Notes under the pieces: model-generated
Database searches by the model: none
What the model was told of the DNA's origin: nothing
The model's input: the letters and a program-made list of their open reading frames with translations, nothing else
Made by a program: the position numbers and the translations under genes
Shown: one piece after another, positions 51,953-60,120 of the stretch
Layout of the letters: each line of letters opens with the position of its first letter
Numbering within the stretch: the first letter of the stretch is position 1
NCBI RefSeq assembly: GCF_000230995.2
Contig: NC_019973.1
Location: forward strand, 1,812,001 to 1,876,000
Direction: 5' to 3'
From: Mesorhizobium australicum WSM2073
Lineage (GTDB): Bacteria > Pseudomonadota > Alphaproteobacteria > Rhizobiales > Rhizobiaceae
Length of the DNA stretch: 64,000 bases

Positions 51953-52378
51953 TCAGTCTTTCACCGATATGTTTATTTTCCGTACCAGCCGTTCCGACTC
52001 CGGCCGATCAAGGTCGATCGACAAAAGGCCGTTCTTCAGCTCCGCCGCGATCACACGCATGCCGTCGGCCAGCACGAAGCAGCGCTGGAACTGGCGTGCG
52101 GCAATGCCGCGATGAAGGAATTCGCGCTCGGTATCGTCGGTCTGGCGACCGCGCACGACCAACTGGTTTTCCTCCGTTGTCACATCGAGATCGCTTTCGG
52201 CGAACCCGGCGACGGCGAGTGTAATGCGCAGCCTTTCGGCCTTGCCGTCGGCACCGCTCAGGCGCTCGATGTTGTAGGGAGGGTAGCTGTCACCGGACTT
52301 CGCCAGACGCTCCAGGGTCTTTTCCATGGCGTCGAAACCCAGGAGAAGCGGGCTGGAGAAAGGCGTCATTCGGCTCAT
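51953..52378 (-). CDS. Hsp20/alpha-crystallin family small heat-shock protein
   Basis: A 141-residue holdase chaperone. N-terminal arm MSRMTPFSSPLLLGFDAME, alpha-crystallin domain at about residues 35-125 (NIERLSGADGKAERLRITLA, QLVVRGRQ, FLHRGIAARQFQRCF) with the ELKNGLLSIDL strand. The C-terminal IxI-type motif is KINISV. ATG 52378 has GAGAGGA upstream; the longer open frame to 52504 runs over the promoter. It resembles class A IbpA-like proteins of rhizobia. Confidence 0.93.
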   Translation of the reverse strand: MSRMTPFSSPLLLGFDAMEKTLERLAKSGDSYPPYNIERLSGADGKAERLRITLAVAGFAESDLDVTTEENQLVVRGRQTDDTEREFLHRGIAARQFQRCFVLADGMRVIAAELKNGLLSIDLDRPESERLVRKINISVKD

Positions 52379-52410
52379 GTTACACTGTCCTCTCAAGAGC
52401 GACATAAACT

Positions 52411-52435
52411 GGAAAAACCCAAATGGCATTTTTCC
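52411..52435 (-). promoter_or_regulatory. hairpin in the hsp20 leader, possible RNA thermometer element
   Basis: GGAAAAA (read on minus at 52435-52429) pairs with TTTTTCC (52417-52411) across an 11-base loop, near the 5' end of the inferred leader. The stem is AU-rich and therefore heat-labile. The UUUUUCC strand could alternatively pair with the ribosome site GAGAGGA nearer the start codon, as in fourU/ROSE thermometers. Confidence 0.4.
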
Positions 52436-52446
52436 CGATGGTCTTG

Positions 52447-52475
52447 ATATGGTCCGCCCCGCGACCAAGTTCAAG
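52447..52475 (-). promoter_or_regulatory. RpoH (sigma-32) promoter of hsp20, CTTGAA-N17-CCATAT
   Basis: On the minus strand CTTGAA (52475-52470), 17 bases, CCATAT (52452-52447). Both hexamers match the alphaproteobacterial RpoH consensus exactly. The transcript would start near 52440, giving a leader of about 60 bases before the hsp20 start. Confidence 0.85.
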
Positions 52476-52711
52476 CCACCAAAAGACCCGCCCAAGGAGA
52501 CCATGTCGCGGACCCACGGAAATAGCCCAGGATCATCGTGGACTCACAGGAATAATCGACATGGCGCTTGAATCGACGCGCGGATGCAAGGAGAAGCGCG
52601 CAGGCCGGAACCGTCCCCCGTCAAGCGGTTCAGCAGCTTTGCAGCCGGTTGGCGTCTTTCGGGCGCAGGACCGGCCCGGTGAGCTGATGGCCAGCCAAAC
52701 AAGGAATTGAA

Positions 52712-53656
52712 ATGCCCCAACCACGCAAGATCATCATCGACACCGATCCCGGCCAGGACGACGCCATCGCCATTCTGCTGGCGCTTGGCAGTCCTGAACT
52801 GGAGATCGCCGGCATATCGGCCGTCGCCGGCAACGTGCCGCTGAAGCTCACCGAAAAGAACGCCCGCAAGATCTGCGAACTGGCCGGCCGGCCCGAAATC
52901 AAGGTCTACGCCGGCGCCATCCGTCCGTTGGCGCGCGAACTGGTCACGGCCGAGGAGGTCCATGGCAAGACCGGCTTGAACGGACCGGATTTGCCCGAAC
53001 CGACAATGAAGCTGCAGGACCAGTATGCCGTCGATTTCATCGTCGAGACGCTGATGAAGGAAGAGAGCGGCACCATCACGCTCTGCCCGCTCGGACCGCT
53101 CACCAATGTTGCGCTGGCGCTGATCCGAGAGCCCCGGATTGCGCCGCGCATCAAGGAAATCGTGCTGATGGGCGGTGGCTTCTTCGAGGGCGGCAACGTC
53201 ACGCCCACGGCCGAATTCAACATCTATGTCGATCCGCATGCCGCCGACGTCGTCTTCCGGTCCGGCATCCCGATCGTGATGATGCCGCTCGATGTCACCC
53301 ACAAGGCGCTGACCACGTCCAAGCGCATCGAGGCGTTCCGCAAGCTCGGCACCAAGGTCGGCATCGCCGCCGCCGAGATGTTGGAATTCTTCGAGCGCTA
53401 TGACGAAGGCAAATACGGCACGGATGGAGGGCCGCTGCACGACCCCTGCGTCATCGCCTATCTCCTGAAGCCCGACCTGTTCAAAGGCCGCCATTGCAAC
53501 GTCACCGTGGAAACCGCCTCCGAACTGACCATGGGCATGACCGTGGTCGACTGGTGGGGGGTCACCTCCAGGGAAAAGAACGCCATGGTGATGCGCGACA
53601 TCGACCATGATGGGTTTTTCGCGCTGCTGGTGGAAAGGCTGGGGCGGCTTAACTGA
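52712..53656 (+). CDS. nucleoside hydrolase (inosine/uridine-preferring type)
   Basis: A 314-residue calcium-dependent N-ribohydrolase releasing base and ribose in purine/pyrimidine salvage. The metal-binding N-terminus IIIDTDPGQDDAIAILLAL is diagnostic; GPLTNVALAL, EFNIYVDPHAADVVF and HDPCVIAYLL complete the active site. ATG 52712 follows AAGGAATTGAA. A ribokinase gene 2.4 kb downstream on the other strand could use the ribose released. Confidence 0.94.
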   Translation: MPQPRKIIIDTDPGQDDAIAILLALGSPELEIAGISAVAGNVPLKLTEKNARKICELAGRPEIKVYAGAIRPLARELVTAEEVHGKTGLNGPDLPEPTMKLQDQYAVDFIVETLMKEESGTITLCPLGPLTNVALALIREPRIAPRIKEIVLMGGGFFEGGNVTPTAEFNIYVDPHAADVVFRSGIPIVMMPLDVTHKALTTSKRIEAFRKLGTKVGIAAAEMLEFFERYDEGKYGTDGGPLHDPCVIAYLLKPDLFKGRHCNVTVETASELTMGMTVVDWWGVTSREKNAMVMRDIDHDGFFALLVERLGRLN

Positions 53657-53936
53657 CGTTTGGAATCGCCGACAAGCGCGCGGTGTCACCGGCGCGCGTT
53701 GTCACCCATTGAGCAATCGATAGGTGTCGACGCCGCGCTTGTGGTGTTGACGTTCAATAGGAACGAGTGAGCCAAAAGAAAGTGGTGCCGATCACTGCGT
53801 CGCTGTACTCGTATTGCCAAATAAGCAAGCGATCCCGAAAGGAAACGTTTGATTTGCGCATAGTGAAGAGTTGTGCAGCAGCGTACAATTCTTCAATATG
53901 TCTCCGCAAAAATTTATGGAGAAGGCGCTTTCGCCG

Positions 53937-54551
53937 TTACTTTGCCTTCGAAAACGCCAGCCACAGGCCGCCGCCGACCATGAAGCTGCCGCTGATCCGC
54001 GACAGGAGCTTGATGCGGCTGGCCGACAGCATGCGCCCGGCGCGGCCGGCGGCGAGCGCATAGGTCGAGTCCGACATGGCGGCGAAGATCATGGCGGTCA
54101 GGCCCATGATGACGATCTGCAGTGGGTAGTTGCCGGCGGGAGAGATGAACTGCGGAAAGAAGGCGCCGAAGAAGATCAGCGTCTTTGGATTGCTCAGCGC
54201 CACGGCCAAGCCCTGCAGGAAGAAGCCGCCGCGTGGTTTGCGGGCGGTTCCGTCGGCGTTCAGCGTGCCCTTCGAGCGGAACATCTGCACGCCCATCCAG
54301 ATCAGGTAGGCCGCGCCGATCAGCCTGACCCACTCGAACCAGTGGCCCATGCCCGAAATCAGCGTGTTGAGGCCGATGCCGACGATGGCGATCATGACTG
54401 CAAGGCCGGCTTGCGTGCCGACGACGTTGGCGAGGCCGGCGCGGGAGCCGTGGCGGATGCTGTTGGCGATGATCAGGGTCACCGTCGGCCCAGGCACCAG
54501 GATGATCACGATGCAGGCAAGAACATAGGCGGCGTAGAGTTCCAGCGACAT
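53937..54551 (-). CDS. LysE/RhtB family amino acid exporter
   Basis: A 204-residue inner-membrane translocator with six predicted helices. The family start is clear (YVLACIVIILVPGPTVTLII, containing the PGP motif) and WMGVQMFRS, GLAVALSNPKTLIFFGAFFP are conserved. Exports basic amino acids, homoserine or threonine in characterised members; substrate here unknown. Transcribed toward the nucleoside hydrolase; the 280-base gap between them shows only a GC-rich imperfect palindrome near 53675-53700. Confidence 0.92.
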   Translation of the reverse strand: MSLELYAAYVLACIVIILVPGPTVTLIIANSIRHGSRAGLANVVGTQAGLAVMIAIVGIGLNTLISGMGHWFEWVRLIGAAYLIWMGVQMFRSKGTLNADGTARKPRGGFFLQGLAVALSNPKTLIFFGAFFPQFISPAGNYPLQIVIMGLTAMIFAAMSDSTYALAAGRAGRMLSASRIKLLSRISGSFMVGGGLWLAFSKAK

Positions 54552-54640
54552 GATTTTCCTCGCATGCCGCTATCGCGGCCTGTCAGGCGACAATCAATGC
54601 ATGGCGGCGAAGACAACGCAAGCTGGCGCGCCGGTCTGGC

Positions 54641-56086
54641 TCAGGCTCCGGCGGGCCAAGGCAGCGTCGTCTCATAGGCAGCCGCGGCCTTCAGCACGGC
54701 GAGGTCGCCGCGTGGCTTGCCGACCAGCTGCATGCCCATCGGCCGGCCCCTGTCGTCGAAGCCGACGGGAACATTGACCGCCGGGCAACCGCCCAGGGTG
54801 GCGAAGGCCGAAACCTGCATCCAGCGATGATAGCTGTCCATTGCCCGCCCCCCGACCTCGCGCGGCCAATGGGTGCCGACATCGAACGGAAAGACCTGCG
54901 CGGTCGGCAGCGCGATGAGGTCGAAGCGGTCGAAGATCGACAGCAGCGTGCGGTACCAGGAGGTTCGGACGACCGAGGCCGCGCGTATCTGCGGCGCCGT
55001 CAGCCGCATCGCGTTTTCCACTTCCCATACGGCTTCCGGCTTCAGCAGGCCACGCCTGGCGGGGTCGTCATAGTGTACTTTCAGAGCGCAGCCGCTGCTG
55101 GCCTGGCGCAGCGTCACGAAGGCCTGCCAGAGTGCCTCGAAATCGAAATCCGGTCGCAAGGGCTCGGTCAGGAAAGATACATCCGTGAACCGTGCGAGTG
55201 CTGCCTCGCATAAGTCGAGGATGCCGGGCTCGATCGGCAGATGGCCGTCGAGATCGCCGAGCCAGGCGATACGGCCACCGGTCGCCGCCGTCGCCAGGCC
55301 TTCGAGGAAGGAGCCTTGCTTCTCATAGGAGAGAGGCGCCTGCGGATGGTAGCCGGCCTGCACGTCGAGCAAGAGCGCCATGTCGGCGACGTTGCGGCCC
55401 ATCGGCCCCTCGACGCCCATCTGCGCGTGGAAGACCTCGAAGTCGGGACCGCTGGGCACGAGCCCCTGTGACGGCCGGAAACCGTAGACATTGTTCCAGG
55501 CCGCCGGGTTGCGCAGCGAGCCGCCGAAGTCGCTGCCATCGGCGACGGGCACCATGTCCAGCGCCAGCGCCACCGCCGCTCCGCCGCTTGAGCCGCCCGC
55601 GGTCAGCGCCGGATCGAAAGCGTTCAGCGTCGGCCCGAAAACATTGTTGTAGGTGTTGGAGCCGAGCCCGAATTCGGGAACGTTGGTCTTGCCGATGATG
55701 ATGGCGCCGGCGTCGCGGATGCGTTCGACGAAGAAATCGTCTTCCCGCGGCACGAAATCGGCGAAGATCGGCGAGCCGAACGAGGTCCTGAGGCCGGTGG
55801 TCGAGGCAAGGTCCTTGATGGCGATGGGTAGGCCAAAGAGCGCGCCGGTGCCATCGGTCCGGCTGATATCGGCGGCATCGGCCTCGCGCAGTATGTCGGC
55901 ACGGTCGCGCAACGAGACGATGGCGTTGACCAGCGGGTTGACCGCATCGATGCGATCGAGGAACGCCGTCACCACCTCGCGCACGGAGAGCTTCTTTCGG
56001 CGGATCGCGTCTGCAAGTTCGACAGCCGACAGGCGGCAGATGTCGCTGGCCGCCGGTACGGCATGCTTCGTGCGGGGACGCATCAT
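54641..56086 (-). CDS. amidase (amidase signature family)
   Basis: A 481-residue amide hydrolase with the Ser-cisSer-Lys triad: Lys in AIKDLASTTG (about residue 85), cis-Ser in AGGSSGGAAVALAL and nucleophile Ser in ADGSDFGGSLRNPAA. Start is ATG 56086 or the following ATG 56083, overlapping the ribokinase stop region; the upstream frame to 56188 lies within ribokinase. Substrate (for example acyl amides or nitrile-derived amides) unknown. No gatB or gatC is adjacent, so not the GatA subunit. Confidence 0.9.
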   Translation of the reverse strand: MMRPRTKHAVPAASDICRLSAVELADAIRRKKLSVREVVTAFLDRIDAVNPLVNAIVSLRDRADILREADAADISRTDGTGALFGLPIAIKDLASTTGLRTSFGSPIFADFVPREDDFFVERIRDAGAIIIGKTNVPEFGLGSNTYNNVFGPTLNAFDPALTAGGSSGGAAVALALDMVPVADGSDFGGSLRNPAAWNNVYGFRPSQGLVPSGPDFEVFHAQMGVEGPMGRNVADMALLLDVQAGYHPQAPLSYEKQGSFLEGLATAATGGRIAWLGDLDGHLPIEPGILDLCEAALARFTDVSFLTEPLRPDFDFEALWQAFVTLRQASSGCALKVHYDDPARRGLLKPEAVWEVENAMRLTAPQIRAASVVRTSWYRTLLSIFDRFDLIALPTAQVFPFDVGTHWPREVGGRAMDSYHRWMQVSAFATLGGCPAVNVPVGFDDRGRPMGMQLVGKPRGDLAVLKAAAAYETTLPWPAGA

Positions 56087-56087
56087 T

Positions 56088-56993
56088 TCAACCGGCCTCT
56101 TGCAGCGCCTGGTCGACATCCTTGGCCAGTGGGATCGCCGGTTGGGCGCCGGGCTTAAGGCAAGCCAGCGAGCCGGCGGCGCCGGCACGCGCCAATGCCT
56201 GTTCGAGCGTGAGGCCCGACGACAGGCCGGCGGCGAAATAGCCGCAGAAAGTGTCGCCGGCCCCGACCGTGTCGACCGGCGTGATCTGCAAAGCAGGGAG
56301 GGTCAGGAATTCGCCTGGCGTTGCCGCCATCACGCCGTCGCCGCCGAGCGTGACGACGATGATGCGTCCAGTCTTGCTGGCATAGTCGCGCATGCGCGCT
56401 GCACGATCGCGGCCTTTCAGGGCAAGGGCTTCGCCATAGAGGTCGAATTCGGTTTCGTTCGCGACCGCATAGTCGGCCTTGCCGAGGAAGGCGGCTGCCC
56501 CGCCATGGAAAGGGGCCGTGTTGAGGACAGTGATCGCGCCGGCCACCCTTGCCTGGTCGAGGGCCGCATCGACCGTCGCGAGCGGAATCTCGTGCTGCAG
56601 CAGCACGACGTCGCCCTTTGTCAGAAAAGCCTTGGAGAGGTCGCCGGGCACCACGGAAGCGTTGGCGCCGGGCACCACGGCGATGATGTTTTCGCCGTCA
56701 TCGCCGACCATGATCAGCGCCGTGCCGGTCGAGGCAAAGGTCTCTCCCACGCCCGACAGGTCGACCTTGGCCTCGCGCAGCAAAGCCAGTGCCTCGGGGG
56801 CGAAATTGTCCTTGCCAACGGCGCCGACCATGCGCACCTGAGCGCCGGCACGCGCGGCGGCGAGTGCCTGGTTGGCGCCCTTGCCGCCGGGGGCCGTCGT
56901 GAAGCTGGAACCGCTCACCGTCTCACCGGGGCTCGGCAAGCGGTCGACATTGGCGATAAGGTCGAGGTTGATCGAACCGACTACGATAATCAA
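56088..56993 (-). CDS. rbsK: ribokinase (PfkB family)
   Basis: A 301-residue sugar kinase phosphorylating ribose at O5. Signature 1 GGKGANQALAAARAGA with the substrate contact N (GSINLDLI) and signature 2 DTVGAGDTFCGYFAAGL with the catalytic Asp. It is upstream of, and coupled to, the amidase gene. It could process ribose from the nucleoside hydrolase. Minor possibility: another ketose/nucleoside kinase of the same family. Confidence 0.92.
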   Translation of the reverse strand: MIIVVGSINLDLIANVDRLPSPGETVSGSSFTTAPGGKGANQALAAARAGAQVRMVGAVGKDNFAPEALALLREAKVDLSGVGETFASTGTALIMVGDDGENIIAVVPGANASVVPGDLSKAFLTKGDVVLLQHEIPLATVDAALDQARVAGAITVLNTAPFHGGAAAFLGKADYAVANETEFDLYGEALALKGRDRAARMRDYASKTGRIIVVTLGGDGVMAATPGEFLTLPALQITPVDTVGAGDTFCGYFAAGLSSGLTLEQALARAGAAGSLACLKPGAQPAIPLAKDVDQALQEAG

Positions 56994-57079
56994 GAAGTGC
57001 CTCCTGCTGATGCGCGGAAGCTATCCTGCCAAGCCGTTCGATGCCAGACCACGCGAATGGTCCAGCGTGATTTGCCGCC

Positions 57080-57562
57080 TCATTCACAAAGCACAGTGAC
57101 GATGCCCTGATAGTTGCCGGCGGGAAAGATACCGCTCGACTTGGTGGCGGTGAGGTCGATCTGCATGGCGTGGGTGCCATTGGCGACCCTTTGCGGCACG
57201 CCCCCATTGTTGTCGACCCCCGAGCCATCGAGGCGGAAGACCGAGGCGAAGGTCACGTTGGTGCCGCCGCCGCTCGGCGCGGAAGAGAATGCGGCAGGCG
57301 CCGGCGCTGAAACCGAATAGCAGTCCAGCAAGTTGAGCAGCGAGCACAGCAGGGAACTTGCCACCACGGTGGCGCTGGCGCTTGATCCGCCTGCCTGCTT
57401 GGAGCCCAGTATGCCGATAGCCGGATTGGCGGTCATCGTGCCCGATGCCCCGACCATGATGGTGCAGGTGCCGATGATCGCGGCCTGCGCCGGAAGGCAG
57501 CAGCCGGCGAGAGCGGCCATCGCGAGCAGCGCGCGGCTATTTCTTCTTCTTTTTCTTTCCAT
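57080..57562 (-). CDS. exported pilin-like/SCPU-like protein (fourth gene of operon)
   Basis: A 160-residue exported protein. Basic start MERKRRRNSRALLAMAALAG then signal peptide ending LPAQA (about residue 27). The mature part is Gly/Ser/Ala/Thr-rich, with GTCTIMVGASGTMTANP near the N-terminus and ending AGNYQGIVTVLCE. The same arrangement (Cys near N-terminus, NGTM-like segment, terminal GNYQ..VTL.CE) is found in the first gene of the operon, so the two are distant paralogues. The C-terminal strand and Cys pair resemble spore coat U/fimbrial subunits. The start overlaps the preceding gene by 26 bases. Confidence 0.75.
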   Translation of the reverse strand: MERKRRRNSRALLAMAALAGCCLPAQAAIIGTCTIMVGASGTMTANPAIGILGSKQAGGSSASATVVASSLLCSLLNLLDCYSVSAPAPAAFSSAPSGGGTNVTFASVFRLDGSGVDNNGGVPQRVANGTHAMQIDLTATKSSGIFPAGNYQGIVTVLCE

Positions 57563-58055
57563 CGCCGCTTCCGGTCCTGATGCTCCAGCCTTCGTTGGCC
57601 CATCCGGGTGACGCGGCCACGGGCGTGGGAGCGCTGGCGGCCACGCTCGCGGTCGGCCCGTCACCGCCCAGGCCCATCTTGAGGAGCTTCAGCTCCAGCT
57701 GCAGGCGCTCGACCTCAAGCTCGTAGAGGCGGCTGCAATCGACGCGCTTCGGCGTACGCCCGATCGGAATCACCACGCGGCCGTAGGTGGCGACGTCGTT
57801 GTTCGCCTGATTGTTGCCTCTGATGACGCCCAGGTCGAGATAGGCACCGGTGCCCGATACGGCGGACCGGCAGGTGGTTCCGTCGGAAGCGTGGACCTCA
57901 TCCTGCCCTTGGGGCAAGGTCACGCCGGGCAAGTTGAAGCCGCTCTCATTCTGATTGAGGTTGTAGACATCCTCGGCCAGAACCGGCGAGATCCCTGCCC
58001 AGGTTGCCGCAAACGCGACTGTCAGGACTTGCGGTGCCCAAAAAACTTTCCGCAT
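57537..58055 (-). CDS. exported protein with hexalysine C-terminus (third gene of operon)
   Basis: A 172-residue protein with a signal peptide (about residues 1-27, ending SPVLA before EDVYNLNQNES). The middle is strand-like with two Cys (GTTCRSAVSG and KRVDCSRLYE), followed by an amphipathic helix LEVERLQLELKLLKMGL, a Pro/Ala linker and a C-terminus GDGKKKKKK. I know of no matching family. The polylysine tail could bind negatively charged surface polymers or DNA, or reflect the overlap with the next gene, whose start codons lie in the same bases. Confidence 0.75.
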   Translation of the reverse strand: MRKVFWAPQVLTVAFAATWAGISPVLAEDVYNLNQNESGFNLPGVTLPQGQDEVHASDGTTCRSAVSGTGAYLDLGVIRGNNQANNDVATYGRVVIPIGRTPKRVDCSRLYELEVERLQLELKLLKMGLGGDGPTASVAASAPTPVAASPGWANEGWSIRTGSGDGKKKKKK

Positions 58056-58414
58056 ATCTGTGCCCTTATCTGCGTCTGTTGATTGGGAAAGGGGATGCTC
58101 TCGGTACAGATACGCACTTTACGCTCGGCAGCGCCGCCGAAGGGCACGACCACAAGGACAGGACGGGAAGCCTGCGAGCCCAGTTGGAAAACGCTCGGAG
58201 AGATCTTGGCATCCACTGGCTGAAAATTCTGATCGTAAACGTGGATTTCGACCTTGATCTTCTGGCCGTAGGGATTGGCGGGAAACACGCGGACCGCGAA
58301 GGCGTCGGTGAAACTGTTGACCTCACCCCGCATCGGCGACATCGACTGGGCGTTGGCGGCAAGGGCCGGCAGGCCGACGGCCAGCGCCGCCGCCAGGATT
58401 CGTGCATGTTTCAA
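58022..58414 (-). CDS. exported PapD-N-like protein (second gene of operon)
   Basis: A 130-residue exported protein, probably starting at TTG 58414 after an excellent ribosome site (AAGGAGG on minus); an in-frame start at 58444 would place the signal peptide less well. Signal peptide about residues 1-23 (ALAVGLPALAANA). The mature sequence shows the immunoglobulin-like strand pattern of the first domain of pilus chaperones: FAVRVFPANPYGQKIKVEI, SPSVFQLGSQASRPVLVVVP and RKVRICTESIPFP. Pilus chaperones have two domains (about 230 residues); here the second is absent. It overlaps the next gene by 34 bases. Confidence 0.68.
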   Translation of the reverse strand: MKHARILAAALAVGLPALAANAQSMSPMRGEVNSFTDAFAVRVFPANPYGQKIKVEIHVYDQNFQPVDAKISPSVFQLGSQASRPVLVVVPFGGAAERKVRICTESIPFPNQQTQIRAQICGKFFGHRKS

Positions 58415-58434
58415 GGACCCCTCCTTCGCGACGG

Positions 58435-58905
58435 CTATTCGCAACGCAGTGTTACCGTTGCCTGATAGTTTCCGGTGGCGAAGCGGTTGCTGCCGCCCTT
58501 GGTGCCAGCGAGATGGACCGAGACAAGGTCGGCGCCGGGGACAGCGAGGGCGGTGGCGGCCCCCGTTTCAGCGGTCGTGTGGGCGCCGCTGGCCGAATAG
58601 GTCGGTGTCCAGGTGGTGGCGGTGCTGTCGGCGGCGGGCACGGTGGTGAGGGTCACCGGATCTACGCTAAGTGAAACACCTCCGGTGGTGGTGAGCGTGA
58701 CTGTTCCAGCCGAACCGCCGCTGTTGTGGGAGCTCAGCGACTGAAGGTCGGCGCTCACCGTCATGGTGCCGTTGGTGCCGACGACAAGCGTACAGGTCGC
58801 GGTGACCGTGCCATTGAAGATGACATTCTGCGTTGTGGCCATCGCCGCGTGGTCCAGGCACGTGACCAGCAAGGCTGCACCAAACACGGTGCGGAACAAC
58901 TTCAT
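58435..58905 (-). CDS. exported pilin-like/SCPU-like protein (first gene of operon)
   Basis: A 156-residue exported protein. Signal peptide about residues 1-23 (MKLFRTVFGAALLVTCLDHA, cleavage after AMA). Mature part is Thr/Ser/Gly-rich and strand-like, with VTATCTLVVGTNGTMTVSAD and the end NRFATGNYQATVTLRCE; the two Cys probably form a disulfide. Resembles small fimbrial or spore coat U-type subunits. ATG 58905 has AGGAGA upstream and begins the four-gene operon; the region upstream (58906-59127) is distinctly AT-rich. Confidence 0.75.
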   Translation of the reverse strand: MKLFRTVFGAALLVTCLDHAAMATTQNVIFNGTVTATCTLVVGTNGTMTVSADLQSLSSHNSGGSAGTVTLTTTGGVSLSVDPVTLTTVPAADSTATTWTPTYSASGAHTTAETGAATALAVPGADLVSVHLAGTKGGSNRFATGNYQATVTLRCE

Positions 58906-59127
58906 CGAGATTCTCCTATTAAGTCGGATCGCCCGAATTAATATGGGTCATCATCGCTTTATCGTGGTTAATTTAGCGTAAACTTAAATACGATATCGAA
59001 ATAACGCTCGTGAAGAAACCGGCGGTTGTCCACGGTTGTATCCAGAAGTTCCAAAATCAAGCGCAATAATACTGCGTATTTCCAAATACTCATATATTTT
59101 CTGTGGCAGAAAGCAAAAATCGACATT

Positions 59128-60006
59128 TCACGACGAAATCTGCCCCGCCTCCCAACCGAGGATGGCGCGCTTGCGGGTCAGGCCCCAGTGATAGCCGGTG
59201 AGATCGCCTGATTTGCCGATGGCGCGGTGGCAAGGCACCACGAAGGAGAGCGGGTTGGCGCCGTTGGCGGCGCCGACCGCGCGGCTGGCGCTCGGCGCAC
59301 CGATGCTGGCCGCGATCGAGGAATAGGTACGGGCCTTGCCCATCGGAATCTGGAGCAGCGCCTCCCAGACGCGGACCTGGAAGTCGGTCCCGATCATGAC
59401 GACATGAAGCGGCTGATCGGCGCGCCACAGCGTCGGCTCGAAGATGCGCGCGGCATAGGGCCCTGTCGCTTCCCTGTCCTCGATATAGAGCGCGTTCGGC
59501 CAGCGGCCGGACATGTCGGCAAAAGCGGTGCGTTCCTCGCCCCCGTCGCAGAAGGCGAGGCCGGCAAGCCCGCGGTCGGTGGCCATGATCAAGGCAGTGC
59601 CGAACGGGGAGGTGTGATAGCCGTAGCGGATGGTGAGGCCAGCGCCGCGCGTCTTGTAGTCGCCCGGTGACATAGCCTCATGGGTGACGAACAGGTCGTG
59701 CAGCCGGCCGGGGCCGGACATGCCCAGTTCGAAGGAGGTTTCGAGCAGAGGCATGCCGGAATCGAGCAGCCTGCGCGCATGGTCCAGCGTCACCGCCTGC
59801 AGGAAGGCCTTGGGCGACAGGCCGGCCCAGCGGGTGAAGAGTTTTTGCAAGCCGGTCGGCGTCTCGCCGACCTCCTCGGCCAGTTCTTCCAGCGATGGCT
59901 GGTCGCGATAGTCGAGACTGATCTTTTCGATGGCGCGGCGTACGATTTCGTAGTCGCTGCCCTCAGGCGTGATGTCCTTCTTGAGGACTGCCGTGTGTGT
60001 GCTCAT
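59128..60006 (-). CDS. AraC-Ogt fusion: methylated-DNA-protein cysteine methyltransferase with AraC-type HTH
   Basis: A 292-residue Ada-like protein without the N-terminal Zn/phosphotriester domain. The AraC-type DNA-binding domain covers about residues 15-115 (PSLEELAEEVGETPTGLQKL, FELGMSGPGRLHDLF), the O6-alkylguanine transferase domain about 125-290 with the acceptor in SFVVPCHRAIG and the RAVGAANGANPL arginine-finger helix. It repairs O6-methylguanine and possibly activates repair genes. ATG 60006; the frame open to 60141 is upstream sequence. Confidence 0.9.
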   Translation of the reverse strand: MSTHTAVLKKDITPEGSDYEIVRRAIEKISLDYRDQPSLEELAEEVGETPTGLQKLFTRWAGLSPKAFLQAVTLDHARRLLDSGMPLLETSFELGMSGPGRLHDLFVTHEAMSPGDYKTRGAGLTIRYGYHTSPFGTALIMATDRGLAGLAFCDGGEERTAFADMSGRWPNALYIEDREATGPYAARIFEPTLWRADQPLHVVMIGTDFQVRVWEALLQIPMGKARTYSSIAASIGAPSASRAVGAANGANPLSFVVPCHRAIGKSGDLTGYHWGLTRKRAILGWEAGQISS

Positions 60007-60120
60007 GGACTGTCTCCTTGGGCTGGAATATCGCCCCTCGGGGCGCCGATCGCCACCCGAAACCTGCCTTCTTGCAGCACTTGCCCAGATAGACTCGGGA
60101 TTCGAGCCAGGGAGCCGCTG

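Larger units (their letters stand above)
52379..52711. other. 333-base region with hsp20 promoter and leader; otherwise empty
   Basis: The first 100 bases hold the hsp20 RpoH promoter and 5' leader (listed separately). From about 52480 to the nucleoside hydrolase ribosome site (AAGGAA, 52702-52707) I see no gene, no strong palindrome and no clear promoter. Confidence 0.5.

Noticed and set aside
53657-53936. GC-rich imperfect palindrome near 53675-53700 as terminator of the nucleoside hydrolase gene
   Set aside because: Stem is interrupted by a bulge and no T-tract follows; too weak to list as a feature.
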